A stretch of 64,000 nucleotides of DNA, from assembly GCA_034440635.1 (NCBI GenBank), contig JAOTON010000778.1, positions 1 through 64,000 of the forward strand. Direction: 5' to 3'. The notes under the pieces are model-generated. The model was not told where the DNA came from, did not search any database, and saw nothing but the letters and a program-made list of their open reading frames with translations. Source of the DNA: Lepas anatifera. Lineage: Eukaryota > Arthropoda > Thecostraca > Lepadidae. A program made the position numbers and the translations under genes. Shown here one piece after another: positions 31,943-43,615 of this stretch. How positions within the stretch are numbered: the first letter of the stretch is position 1; each line of letters begins with the position of its first letter.

Positions 31943-31985
31943 TATACGACCGGTTTCGGGGCCATCTCGATCCCACTATCAAGTA
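31943..31985 (-). ncRNA. Mirror copy of degenerate hammerhead-like motif
   Basis: This is the reverse complement of the 33759-33799 motif within the inverted left arm. The stem II loop differs slightly. Confidence 0.42.
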
Positions 31986-32134
31986 AAAAAGAGCAAGATA
32001 AAATCACACACACACTACATAGTTATATAAAACGAATTTCAGTAAACTCGATGGAACATGGAACAATCTTTGTCGTGCTACTAGTTGTTTAAATATTCGA
32101 TATCATGACGCGTGAGTGTTTTCCTCCATGGTCC

Positions 32135-32437
32135 TCATTGTCGCTTGAGTAGGTCGAGCCAGCCTTGGTACAATACGTATTTGCCTATATTTCTGTTTAG
32201 TTTTTCTCTTGCTGTTGTTTGAATTTGGATGGCTTCTTTAATTTGGCGTTGTTTTGTTCTGGATTCGAAAGTGATCACTTTGGCGTCCCAATCAATAGTG
32301 TGTCCGGTTTCGTACGAATGTTCGGCTGTGGCTTCTGGTTGTCGGTCGGTTAGGGTCATCTCCCTCAGGGCTTTTAGAGACTTTTTGTGTTCAGCAGTCC
32401 TAACCGACATCATTCTCCCGCTTTCTCCTATATACAT
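32135..32437 (-). pseudogene. Inverted second copy of Penelope GIY-YIG C-terminus
   Basis: Its 100-residue frame is identical to residues encoded at 33309-33608 (YIGESGRMMSVRTAEHKKS... to LDLLKRQ). It is part of the inverted 5' portion of the same insertion, not a gene. Confidence 0.9.
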
Positions 32438-32497
32438 TTTTAATATACAATATACATAATTTTTAATTATTTATAATATACATATACATTTTCACCT

Positions 32498-33608
32498 CAG
32501 AACTACGTTTTTCCAGTTCAACGGAAAATTCTTCCAACAATTGTTTGGGGCTCCGATGGGTTCTCCAGTGGCTCCGGCGGTAGCAAATATCTTCATGGAA
32601 CATCTGGAAGAAGAAGCCATCATGTCCTATCCAAAACCACCTTACATCTGGCATCGATATATGGATGACATACTCGCTTCGATGCCCGCTGGAGATATCG
32701 AACCTTTTCTTAAACACCTGAACTCCTTTTATCCATCCATAAAGCTCACGGTGGAAACGGAAAAGGAAGGAAGGCTGCCCTTCTTGGACATGACTATATC
32801 CCGTTCACCGGAAGGACGCATTACAACGGACGTTTACTACAAAACTACTACAAGCGGTCAATACTTAAACTACCTGAGCCACCATCCACAGGCTCACAAA
32901 AGAACGGTCGTGCAAACACTAGCCCAGCAGGCTTTCAACGTTTGCGAATAGGTGACAGCACGTGAGAAAGAGCTCAAACACATCAGATCTATGCTGGAGG
33001 ATAATAACTATCCAGAAGAGTTCGTGAACTCACAAATCAAGAGAGTTAAGAGATGCAATAGACCTAACCATGAAAAACCAGACACCCAAGCCACCAACGC
33101 TGAAGAACGAATGAAGACCCTTATAATACCATATCAAGAAGGAGCATCGGAACAGATAAGAAGAGTATGCGCAAAATACAAGATTAGAACGTACTTTAAG
33201 CCGCAAAAAACTCTCAGGCAACTTTTGGTTAAACCCAAGGAAAAAATTCCATTTGCGAAGAAACCTGGCCCCATCTACCAAATGGAGTGCATGGATTGCA
33301 GCAAAATTTATATAGGAGAAAGCGGGAGAATGATGTCGGTTAGGACTGCTGAACACAAAAAGTCTCTAAAAGCCCTGAGGGAGATGACCCTAACCGACCG
33401 ACAACCAGAAGCCACAGCCGAACATTCGTACGAAACCGGACACACTATTGATTGGGACGCCAAAGTGATCACTTTCGAATCCAGAACAAAACAACGCCAA
33501 ATTAAAGAAGCCATCCAAATTCAAACAACAGCAAGAGAAAAACTAAACAGAAATATAGGCAAATACGTATTGTACCAAGGCTGGCTCGACCTACTCAAGC
33601 GACAATGA
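32498..33608 (+). pseudogene. Penelope RT and GIY-YIG endonuclease fragment with one stop
   Basis: The frame begins within the RT: FQFNGKFFQQLFGAPMGSP, then VANIFMEHLEE, then catalytic RYMDDI, then GRLPFLDMTI. An in-frame TAG at 32949-32951 interrupts it after FNVCE, and the same frame resumes at 32952. The C-terminus has GPIYQMECMDCSKIYIGESGR (longer than needed; key points are IYQ, the C-x2-C pair and YIGES) and R.AEHK, a GIY-YIG nuclease. This enzyme normally nicks DNA and primes reverse transcription. The N-terminal half of the RT is missing, so this copy is dead. The same C-terminal 100 residues are encoded in reverse at 32135-32437. Confidence 0.9.
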
Positions 33609-33758
33609 GGACCATGGAGGAAAACACCCACGCGTCATGATGTCGAATATTTAAACAACTAGTAACACGACAAAGATTGTTCCATGTTCCATCGAGTTTA
33701 CTGAAATTCGTTTCATATAACTATGTAGTGTGTGTGTGATTTTATCTTGCTCTTTTTT

Positions 33759-33799
33759 ACTTGATAATGGGACCGAGATGGCCCCGAAACCGGTCGTAT
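33759..33799 (+). ncRNA. Degenerate hammerhead-like motif in Penelope terminal repeat
   Basis: TTGATAA stands where CUGAUGA is expected. It is followed by a pairable stem II (GGGACC and GGCCCC), then CGAAA, CCGG and TC, and a 3-bp TAC/GTA stem I. Two core bases are changed, so cleavage is doubtful. Penelope-like elements are known to carry hammerheads in their terminal repeats. The mirror copy is on the minus strand at about 31943-31985. Confidence 0.45.
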
Positions 33800-33857
33800 A
33801 ACAAATACAACCTTTGGCTTTGCGTAGCACTAAAACTTTCAATAATATCTTAGTGTA

Positions 33858-35243
33858 CTTTGCTTGAAAACTTTTATGTGAAGGGCAGGTTATTTCTAAA
33901 ATGAAATGCTCATACTGAAAGCATTTCCAAAAAATCTTAGAAGGCGAGCCAGACATTTTAATGTGACCAGAAAATTTTGTATGTATACAGCAAATTCCAG
34001 CCCCTACAACAAGTTGCAAAGTCTGCCCCAAATTGGGAATGAATTTTGTTGATTTAACATTCTTCAATAAATTGATACTGTTCGCTTGGCATTTTTCAAT
34101 CCTAGCCATTAAAAAGGATTAGCAGCATTATATTTACTAGAGATGCTTCCCTCTCATAATTTGATGTTGTTTTAGCTTCTGTGCTTGTCCCAGTCCTTCT
34201 ACCCCTGCCCTAAATTATAAGCAAACTTTGGTAAACCACAAAAAATCCATCTGAACACACTGACAAGATCATATTGGAACTCACCCTATTTTTCAAATGG
34301 GCCCATAAAGCAAACACAATTAAGCTCTACCCACTGCAAGTACCTAAGCCATATGATCAAATAGTCTGTGCTTGTTTGACACGAGAATATGAGCCTTAAT
34401 ACCAATATGGTATACATGCCTGAAGTAAGTAACTGGATTGACCATTCCAAAATGCCTCACTTTTCAATTATTGGAACAGAGCACAATACTTTCCACTCAC
34501 AGATGACTGACAACTATTCCAGACAGCTTCCAAAGTTCCACGATTGATTAAAATAAGTCACATTTTATTCCAACCTACACGGTATGCATCCCAGGCCACT
34601 GTGTATTGCCACGGGTAAACAGAAAGCAAGATGACGACCGTAACCCGGGCAGGTATTTGAAACCATAGTCAAATGACAATGGCCTAGCAACGGTGCGACA
34701 ACACCCTAACTTTACCTACCAGATATTTACAATGACACTACAACGCCTAGTATTCAGCTAGTACAGCGCTGGTGCGCAAGCAAGGTATGAACCAGGTATG
34801 AACGAAGCGCACACTATTGTGGCACAAGGCAAGGTTGTCATTCTCTAGTAATTGCATTGCTTTATGCTAGTGACGTAACCAGGGTTGTTTCACTTCAGTA
34901 ATTGAACTACGGTGCAACTATTGTTCTGCAATGGTAAAACTTCTAGAAACACAATTTTAGGCTTGTACCTTGGAAAAAATTCTTTCTGTGTCATACAATA
35001 CAATACTAATGCATAAAGATTTGCTCTAGCTTCCCTGAGGGCAGATCTAGAGACGGAAACGTACACTGCTCTGTTGTAAGCCTATGGCGCATTCTTTGAC
35101 CTATGCTAACCTAAATATTGACTAGATGTAAAAATTAATTTTATAAATTCTCTTCGTCTTGTTAATAGCTTTCGAACGCCGCCCGTAATTTTCCTTTATC
35201 TTTTGTGGCGAACGGGATATGGAGGGGGGAACGCCCTCTCCCC
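33858..35243. repeat. Tandem unit 1, segment D right part
   Basis: It matches 58481-59878. No gene is seen. An AGCAAGATGACGACC phrase at 34626-34640 (AGCAAGATGGCGACC in unit 2) precedes a CAG/GTATTT donor-like site; see the unit 2 entry. Confidence 0.7.
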
Positions 35244-38200
35244 AGCAGGGCTCATCATGCAAAGGACCCCAGCGGGCGCGTGTTAAGTAAACCCAACATC
35301 ACCATCACTGTTTGCTAACGTCCCCCAGCGACGAGCCATCACTGGAGAGGATGCTCAGTGTCTCTCAGCGCTGCCGGGAGTCAGCCCTCTTCGGGTAGTA
35401 GGGGATAACAATTTAACTGAAATCCAGTGGAGACTACAAGACCAAGCAGCGCAGCCAGTGCTCGTCAGAAACTCGACCAGAGCGGCGCCTCGACCAGCCC
35501 CACGCCAGCGCCTTCAGAGCTGTATAAACGAAGTGAAGGTAGCCTGCCATATGACCCCATCCAGGCGATTTGTCAAAACAATTTGTCAGCACTGCAGACG
35601 CAGTCATGGCATTATGCTGAAATTGCTATATGTTTGCAAAAATATGTTTCCTCATGGTTATTTGCACAGTTGGCCCCGCTGGAATTAAAGAGTGGAATTA
35701 AAAATATGTCAACACCCATATAGATGTTCAATTTTCAGGTTTCCAAAAAAAACAGGATATCTATGTCAATTCCAAATAAAATGATTGCCGTTAGATAATG
35801 CAGACCATGCTTCGCGCACAATGCAGTATTTCCACACCCATTGACAGGATCTAAGCCACCTTCGCCTTGACAGGGGAGAGGGGGCTTGTAGCCGCCTCAG
35901 ATCTAGAGAACCACACTATGTAACCGAAAACGGGAAACAGAGTTGGATAGCCCCAGACCCCGTTCAAGTTGTTTGGCAGCATTACGTCATCATGGCTGGA
36001 GAGGCACAACAGTTACTATGCAGGGCATTGGAGAAATTGCACTTTTTCGAAGCTCTAAATAACCTATTTTAGAACTGTATCAACAAAACTTATATGGTTG
36101 AACAGAAAGCTAAAATATTTTTATTTGTGAAACCCTCATACGTTTTGCAAAAACTCCGGTGAAGAATATTATTTTTACAAATTTTCCAGAGCGTGTCAAA
36201 ATAAGGACAGGTTCAGCACCAACAGCTGTTTGCAGTAAGACTAATCTCGATTTTGATTGGCTGTTGATTTCTGACCTTTGATTGGCTGTTGGTGGTACCT
36301 GCAGCAGAAGACAATAAACACCGGTGATCTCTTGAGCAAAGGTAAACTTATTTCTCTCCGCTATTAAGTAGGCCTGAGTTGATCAAATAAATGCATGCCT
36401 TTTCAACAAATTCTTTGAAGTGGTATGATTTTTTCATTAGTTACGTAAATTACGCTGCTCGCCGTTGAGATCAAGGTTACTGTCAAATGGGTGACACAAG
36501 TTGATTTCGATTTATACTAGATTGCTGCCAAGTACGCCCAAACTTGGTATGTTCCAGCTGATCCTTCCAAAAACTTAGTATAATCTCCTAGAACTTAGTC
36601 GGAAAGGGCGGTGACGTCACCATGGGAGGACTATATTTAGTAGGAAACTTGGTTGTACCCGTAGTAAAAGTACCCTGGGATAGCCCATCCACTTCTCAAT
36701 TGAAAATACTGCAACCATTTTTTGTCTTTAGCCACATCAGACTCACCGTCCTGGGGTTGTAGCAGGGGCATCCAGCGCCGCTTGCTGCTGACGTCCAAAG
36801 ACACCGCCGAAAGAAATACTGCTAGTGCTGGGCTTCCCAGGAGAGCTAAGGAATGGAGAGGGGGCATTAAAAATTTCCTCAACTAAATTGTTTTCATTTC
36901 ATATATGAAGCTGTATCCGCAAGTACTAAATTCACGATAGCACATATCGTTAAATCAAATCGTTCAAATAGTAAAAATAGGTTTAACTCGTTCAAATACA
37001 TCACAGCACATAAATACATTCAAATAGGTCACAACACAAAAAACTTTTCAGGCTGATGAACCATGTAATTTGGGGATCATGTGGAATAGCAGGTATTAAC
37101 AGTTACATTAGTAGCAACAGGTACATTAACAGGAATAACAGGTATATTATGGTGCAAATATATCTAAAAAGTAAATGGATGCTTTATAAAATTCATCTAT
37201 CATTACTATATGCAAGTACATGCCACACTGGCTTTACTGGTTGGTTATGCACCTCTTTCATCCCAATGCCGATGTAGCAACGGAAGATGCGGCCAATCTG
37301 GAGCCTGAAACATGAAATCTTTAACCACTTTCAGCCAATCTTTCCCGGTGTTGTAGCCAATTGAAATGTCACTCAATGAAATCAGAATCAAATATATCAT
37401 GAGGATAAGGACAGTTCAAGTCTGTAAAGTACACAAAGTTTTTAAGAGCGACCCTATAGAGAGCACAGTCAAGGCGGATAAGCAAACCACCAGTGATGAC
37501 AACGAGTCAGTTTTTACATTTTAACATGCGCAATGGCCTTAGTCAAAATTGAATATTTTACCACTATTGTAAAAGCAAATTTACATCAACTATTATTATC
37601 ATACCAGATATGAACATGAGAAGTTGTTATATCAGTCACAATTTATAACATACCGAAATGGTTGATAGCTGGTGACAAACTTGGTCATGCTGTATCACAC
37701 TCAGCCCACTGATACTGGATAAAAGTCAGCCATAAGGCAAAACAAAAGTTTGACCAGCACATGCAGCGATTTCTAAATCAGCAAACCTGAAAAATATCGC
37801 TGTATTAATAACATCTTCTTAACCCCGTCACATGGACTTACCAAGTTTTAGAGCAAATATTTCAAACACTTGAGTTCAGCCCTAGTTAACCTAATATTTT
37901 AACAGTTCAAAAATTATGTTTCAAGCGAAATCTCCATAATCAATTATATGGTTTAGTTTACAACAACTTCCACATGTCATTCACTCACTGCCTTTTTCAG
38001 CTCCGCGCCTTCAAAAGTTATTAGTGGAAACGTTTATAAGGCGATACCGGAGCGCCCAATAACAAAATAAACTCCTCTGAGTTAGAGGTTTTGACACTTA
38101 TGCACCGGCTCGGGATCGTCTGCACGAGACCTCTGCGTTCCTCGGAACCACTCAGCGGTCGATTGAGGGAGATCGCCGACAGAGGAGGAGGAAGTAGGGT

Positions 38201-40361
38201 GACAGGGAAAGGAGAGGAGAGGGAAGGAGGGTGACAGGGAAAGGAGAGGAGGGGGAAGGAGGAGCTCGCTGGGAATGGGAGGGTGCGCATTATGTTCTCA
38301 TGGGGAACACCACAGGTTATCAAGGTCAAGAATGTAATGGGCCCATACAGCACTCGGTATGAACCCACACGTGGCCTCGTACATCCTCAACATTCGGTAC
38401 CGTGCGTGCATCACACATCCCTCAGACGCGCGGGCATCTCGAGCCTGGCTCAGTACGTTGAACACGTTTTCTGCTCCTGCTTTCTCATAAGAAATGGGAG
38501 GGGACTTGCTCGGAAAACATACGGGCAGATTTAGGGCGAGGGGGGAAGGAGCGGACAGGAAAAGAGGGAGGGTTAGAGGAAAAATAAGGGTAAAAGTTTG
38601 GGGGAAGGGGGAAAAGGGGAGAAGACGGGAGAGGGATGGACAAAGGAAGGGGTATTCAGGAGCGCTACGGAAGGAGCACAGGGGAGACAGTGTGCTAGCG
38701 TCTGATGGGGAACACAACAGGTCATTCCGGTCAAGACTGTATTGTGCCAAAAGAGCGCTTTGGATCACAACTAACGACGCCAAATACATCGTCTGACATT
38801 TGTTACAGTCTATGTAAGGTTATTTTCTTTTGCTCTTTCAAAGCAGGGGGAGGAAGATGCCAAAGGAGAGTTGAGGTTTCGGGGAAAGAGGATTGGGAGG
38901 CTTAGAGTAGAGGGAGAGGATGAGCGACAGTTAAGGGAAAGGGGGACTGTTCGGGGGAAGGTCAGTAGGAGTGGGCAGTATTAGGAGAAGTGGAGGATGG
39001 AAGAGGGAGGGAGTAAGTGAGGGCGAGGCGTAGGAAGGAAAAGGAGAGCAAGTGGAAAGGAGAAGGTTTGAGGGAACGGAAGCATTGTGGCGGAGTAGGA
39101 GGTGGAGAAGGGAGCAGCATGGAGAGGAAGGGTGAAAGGGGGTAGGGGGAGTATGGAAAAGGGAACTAAAGGGGAACGGGAGTTGGGAGACGGAAGATGG
39201 TGAGAGGATAGCTTCAGGGTTCCGGGAGGGGGCCTATGGCGTCTAGAACAGTATCTTCGTTAATAATACCTGCCCTACCCGCAAAAACGCCTCCAACCGA
39301 GCTGAGCACGCTAAAAAGTATTTCTTCTTGCTTTATCATTGGGCAGGGCAGGGGAGGGAAAGGGATGGGGATGAGAGGGAATGGTAAGGGGAAAAAGAGA
39401 GGAGGGGACAGTTAGGAAAAAGGGGGTTGTTAGAGGTTTGACAAAGTGAGTTGGAGTGGGCAGAGTTAAGGGAAGAGAGGGAGCGGGACAAGAGGGAGGG
39501 AGACGAGATAGGAGGAGGACGAGGAACGAGGGTTAGGGGAAGGGTGAGTGGTGGGGAATAGTGAGTGAGGAGCGGGAGGGGAGGAGGAAGGGAAGATGGG
39601 TAAGGGACAGGCTTAGGGGGAGCGGTAAGCCTAGGATCTGGAGGAGAAAGGCAGAGATAGGAAGGAAGATCGGGAAAGTTAAGGGGAGAGGGAAGAGGAG
39701 GGGTGATGGAAAGCGGGAGTGAGGTGGGAGAGCAGGATATATGCGAGTTAGGGGAAAGGGGAGGGGAGAGATAAAAGCAGGGGGAGAGAGGTGGTATGGG
39801 AGGGTAAAGAGGGAGGGAAGAGGGGGAAGGGGAAACGAAGAAGTAGGGGGCACAATAGGCCGGGAGACAGAGTAAATTAGGCCTCACAGCGGGCCCGTAT
39901 CCACAAGACATTAGCGAGAAACGTAACACAAGACACAGAAAAACAGAACAAGCATACAAACGTGGCATACAAACACCGCATCGACAGGTATTACCAGATC
40001 CCCTCTTCACACAATTATTGAGATACCATAAAGATTGACAGTTCGTGCCTCTTGGCTCACACCAATCACAGTACCGGATGGGCCCCACTCAACCAACGTG
40101 ATCCACTCTACGCCACCGGCAAAACACTAGATGCAGGAACCGTTGCGTTTAACAAACTATCCTGCATTTGCACCTGCTTTGCCTGACATGTGGTGTTCCC
40201 AAGCAGCATACAAACACGACATACAATCATGGCATACAAACAACACAGATTCCAGTCTTAAAGCTCATCTCACACCAATGACTTTCTAAAAACTCATTCG
40301 AACGCCCGTGTGGGTGTCACCCCCTTGCTTCACCTACCGTCGCTGCAACGTCTTTATCTTC
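35244..40361. repeat. Tandem segmental duplication, unit 1 (copy of 1-4841)
   Basis: The order is the same as unit 0, including the exon-like blocks (35329-35394 and 36747-36845) and the polypurine belt (38175-39860). Relative to unit 0 it has an extra 275 bp at about 39230-39500 and a CCGATG hexamer at about 37268. No gene with a known domain. Confidence 0.9.
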
Positions 40362-41516
40362 ATGTGGGTCCTGGTGACCAAATATTTTCGTAGAGACGAG
40401 CGTCAACGTAGGGATACTTGCGAACCAGAAGTTCGTAAAGCTTGCGTACCACGAAATATATCTGCAGTACCATTCAAGAGGCAAAAATTCTCCTGGAACT
40501 CCTGCACGAATTTCATCCACTCAGGGGATGTGTGTAGTGTCAGTCCACCCGGGTTAAGTGTGAGAATCCAGCCCAGATCACTGCTAGCATGGGCAGCTGT
40601 GGCACACTCGCTCGATCCTTGGCCAAGACTAGGATCAACATCCCTACACTTGTGAGCTTTAAAGCCAGCCACATAGGCGAGGGCTTCTCGCGACAACTGA
40701 TGTGCACTGCTCTTCACCGGTGCAGGCGCTGCGCATGCAGACAAAGACTACCCCACTTCACTTCTCCATCTGATCACACACAGCAGCGACATCATCAAGC
40801 TCTTCAGTAATGACTGTCAGGGGGGGGTGTCCAGTTGCAGGGTAGCCGCACTCAAGTATGTTGATTCTTCTTCTTCCAGCGAGACTGGGGCTCCATCAGC
40901 ATGTGGTCTAGCATGAGAACACGAGTCTTGCCCTCCACAGCCGTTGGGTGGGTGCTGCCTGCTCCCAAGCCCCTGACCTGAGAGAACAAGTTCGTTACCA
41001 TGTCCTGATTCACCCGAGACGTCAGAAAGTACTTGACACCGTAGATGTTCTTGAGCATGCTGTGGAGACCTCGCAGGGCTGTTAAGGACATGATGAACCC
41101 GTTCCGGAATGGTACCTGCTCTGGCATCCGACTCGGGAGTCCCGAATCAGCCGCATAAACTCGAGCAGAGAAGTATACTGAGCATTCATGGTGTGCTCCA
41201 AGCCGAATGCTGACCGATGAGCCTTGCCGTCCAGGAAGCACTGAAAGTTGCAGGTGTCGAACATCTCGTCGCAGGTGATGATGAACAGCGCCTGCTTGAC
41301 GAAGCGCTGACCGAATAGGTGGAGTAGACACCTTCCCACGCGCTCGCTGAGCATCTGGGCCGCTGGACGTACTTGCTGTCGCTCCTGGCCAGTCACCTGA
41401 CGGAAATTTTTTAGTATAAACTTAATCTGACAATCATCAACTGATGGGCGATTGTCAAAACGAACAGTTTTATTGGATATTTTGCTATATCCAGCGAATA
41501 ACTGACACTTAGCCAA
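40362..41516 (-). pseudogene. P-element-type transposase fossil, unit 1 copy (longer)
   Basis: Read leftwards from 41516: KNFRQVTGQERQQVRPAAQM, SERVGRCLLHLFGQRF, ITCDEMFDTCNFQCF, NAQYTSLLEFMRLIRDSRVG, then after a frameshift near 41110 GFIMSLTALRGLHSML and KYFLTSRVNQDMVTNLFSQV..GAGSTHPTAVE. Further on (40744-40403) come ALAYVAGFKAHKC and WMKFVQEFQENF. This is the order of the insertion and C-terminal parts of P/THAP9-like transposases. The THAP DNA-binding N-terminus is not seen. The frameshift is shared with unit 0, so the gene died before the duplication. Confidence 0.78.
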
Positions 41517-41780
41517 ATATTCACAATCTAGTCATTTATCATGATTTTTCAACTTAACAAATATTAGAAGATGAAACATGTTCAGCTCTCACACGTTTAT
41601 AGATTTGTTTTAAATCTATCTTCACCTATCAGGGTAGGTTCATAATGTCTTTTTATTCAAAAGAGGACCACTAAAATTATTGCTATGTTCCCGTTGCCAG
41701 AGAAAAATATATTGATATGTTCATTCGAATGAGTGACCTGAGATTCATTTGATAGCAATGAATCCATTTTGCCTCTGCAA

Positions 41781-41787
<7 letters not shown>

Positions 41788-41841
<54 letters not shown>

Positions 41842-41842
41842 G
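41788..41842 (+). repeat. (CT)n microsatellite
   Basis: About 55 bp of CT repeats with one CG and one TG interruption, starting exactly where homology to unit 0 stops. Confidence 0.95.
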
Positions 41843-42200
41843 TCTGTCTTAATGACTCTCTGAATGATTCTCTGAATGATTCTCGAATGAGTTTCTGAAT
41901 GCCTCTTTCTGAATGGCTATCTGAATGACTCTATTAATGGCTCTCTAAATGACTCTATCTGAATGACTCTCTCTTAATGGCTCTCTGTGAATGACTCTAC
42001 GACTCTCTCTCTGTCTGAATGATTCTCTGAATGACTTTCGGAATGCCTCTTTCCGAATGCCTCTTTCTGAATAGCTATCTGAATGACTCTATTAATGGCT
42101 CTCTAAATGACTATCTGAATGACTCTCTCTTAATGATTCTCTGTGAATGACTCTCCTGAATGGCTCTCTGTGAATGACTCTGAATGACTCTCTCTCTCTC
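41843..42200 (+). repeat. Imperfect tandem repeats of TGAATGACTCTC type
   Basis: Units of about 12-15 bp (GAATGACTCTCT, GAATGATTCTCT, TTAATGGCTCTC) repeat some 25 times with variation, ending in a second CT run at 42188-42202. It apparently arose from the CT microsatellite. Confidence 0.85.
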
Positions 42201-42202
42201 TC

Positions 42203-43607
42203 CTTCAAAGAGAGGGTGCTGTAACACCGCTGCCACCAGGTGGCACGTGCAGCCGTGTTGGCGACAACGGTGGAGATGGGTGAATACAGGCGAGTACAGG
42301 CCTCGTTTCTGCCGCCCCAAGCAAGAAAAGCGTAAGCGAGATTTGCCCAACTTTTAAGGAGGGCGGTTTTTATGTTGAGAATTATTGCGCATTTCTATAG
42401 GCTAATTTTAGGGAAATTTTTATACCATCTGAAAGAGAATGACGAAGAGAATTTGGTGACAAAAAATTATTTTCGATCAAAACAAAACATTTTGAAATGT
42501 TTCCCGAGTATTTTTCTTGCGATAGCGGATTGAACAAATCGAACAACAACTCGCGGAATAAAAAAGCGTACAGGACGTTTTCACAAGTCGAAAAACACAA
42601 TGCGCTGTGGGATCGAGAAACGCCCACGGAAAAAAGCGTATGTGACACTTCCGCTTTTTTAACTTTGGTATAACTGAAGGTATTCTCGAAATAAGAAAGG
42701 TAAAACTGTATACGCCTTTCTTGCTCTTCATGAATGGCACACATGTTTTTCTGGCACAGACAGTTATACGCTTTTCTTATTCAACCTTCACCTATTTTTT
42801 TCTTACCTCTTTGAACTATTCAAATGTTTTATCCTCTGACCATCTACGATATATACACTAAAATAGCAATTAATGAAAAAAACTTACAAACTGGAGTAAT
42901 ATATTTTTGATAGTAACATATCTTAACATAATAACTTCCACCCTGGTGACGGTCTTTTACACCCTCCGCCTAAGACTTTCCAGGATGGTCGGAAAACGGT
43001 GCGCGTAGAGCCGTCACACTTTGCATAGATGTTCAATGTTCTTTTGCATTTCCTGAAAATTTTACGTCCAGCTCATGTTAGGTCAAGTCACCACATCTCT
43101 ATAAGTATTTAAAGTGGCACCAGTGACAGTATGTTTAATCTATTGATCCGATGTTCATAGAACATCATAAGGTTGCCGAGTACAAGAATGTGTGGTTACG
43201 GAATTTTCCATATGGATGACCTAGGGTCATGTAGGGGTCATGACCTTCCCATTGGGTGAGTTATAAAATGCCTGTATTTCAGTCCCCACGGCTCAAATCA
43301 ACTTCAAAACCTCAGGATCATGTGTTCGTGGCCCATTACTAAGGGTCACTTTGACAATTTTGACCTGTAACCTAGTAATTTTGACCAATTTGTCTTTTAA
43401 CTTGCGAGCAAGCAATGCTACAGTTTTATTTTACCATCATTGTGTTTGTTTTGTCACTGCGAGTCCAATGGTGTATGTTATGGCCGTACCAGGTCACTGA
43501 GTCAGTTTTGTTTTTGAGTTGATTTTGAAACGACCGCGGCGAACAGCAATAAGACTTAGCGTGTGAGTTGATCGGGATAGCACATGCTATTGGAGTTTTT
43601 CGAGCAA
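42203..43607. other. Unit-1-only insertion, unassigned part
   Basis: No gene or terminus is recognised. Short frames here (such as 42382-42744 minus) are Phe/Ser-rich and overlap one another. Confidence 0.4.
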
Positions 43608-43615
43608 CTCTGATG

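Larger units (their letters stand above)
31862..33844 (+). mobile_element. Penelope-like element, 5'-truncated with inverted partial copy
   Basis: A 13-bp target-site duplication ATATCTTAGTGTA flanks it (31849-31861 and 33845-33857); the empty site is in unit 2 at about 58466-58480. The right part (about 32498-33844) is a sense copy of the 3' half of the element. The left part (about 31883-32437) is an inverted copy of its last half kilobase. The two are joined by AT-rich simple sequence at 32438-32497. Such head-to-head partial copies flanking the body are typical of Penelope insertions. Confidence 0.92.

Noticed and set aside
33651..34109. 152-residue minus-strand frame
   Set aside because: Spans the Penelope terminal repeat and its flank; no domain, and absent from unit 2 where the element is missing.
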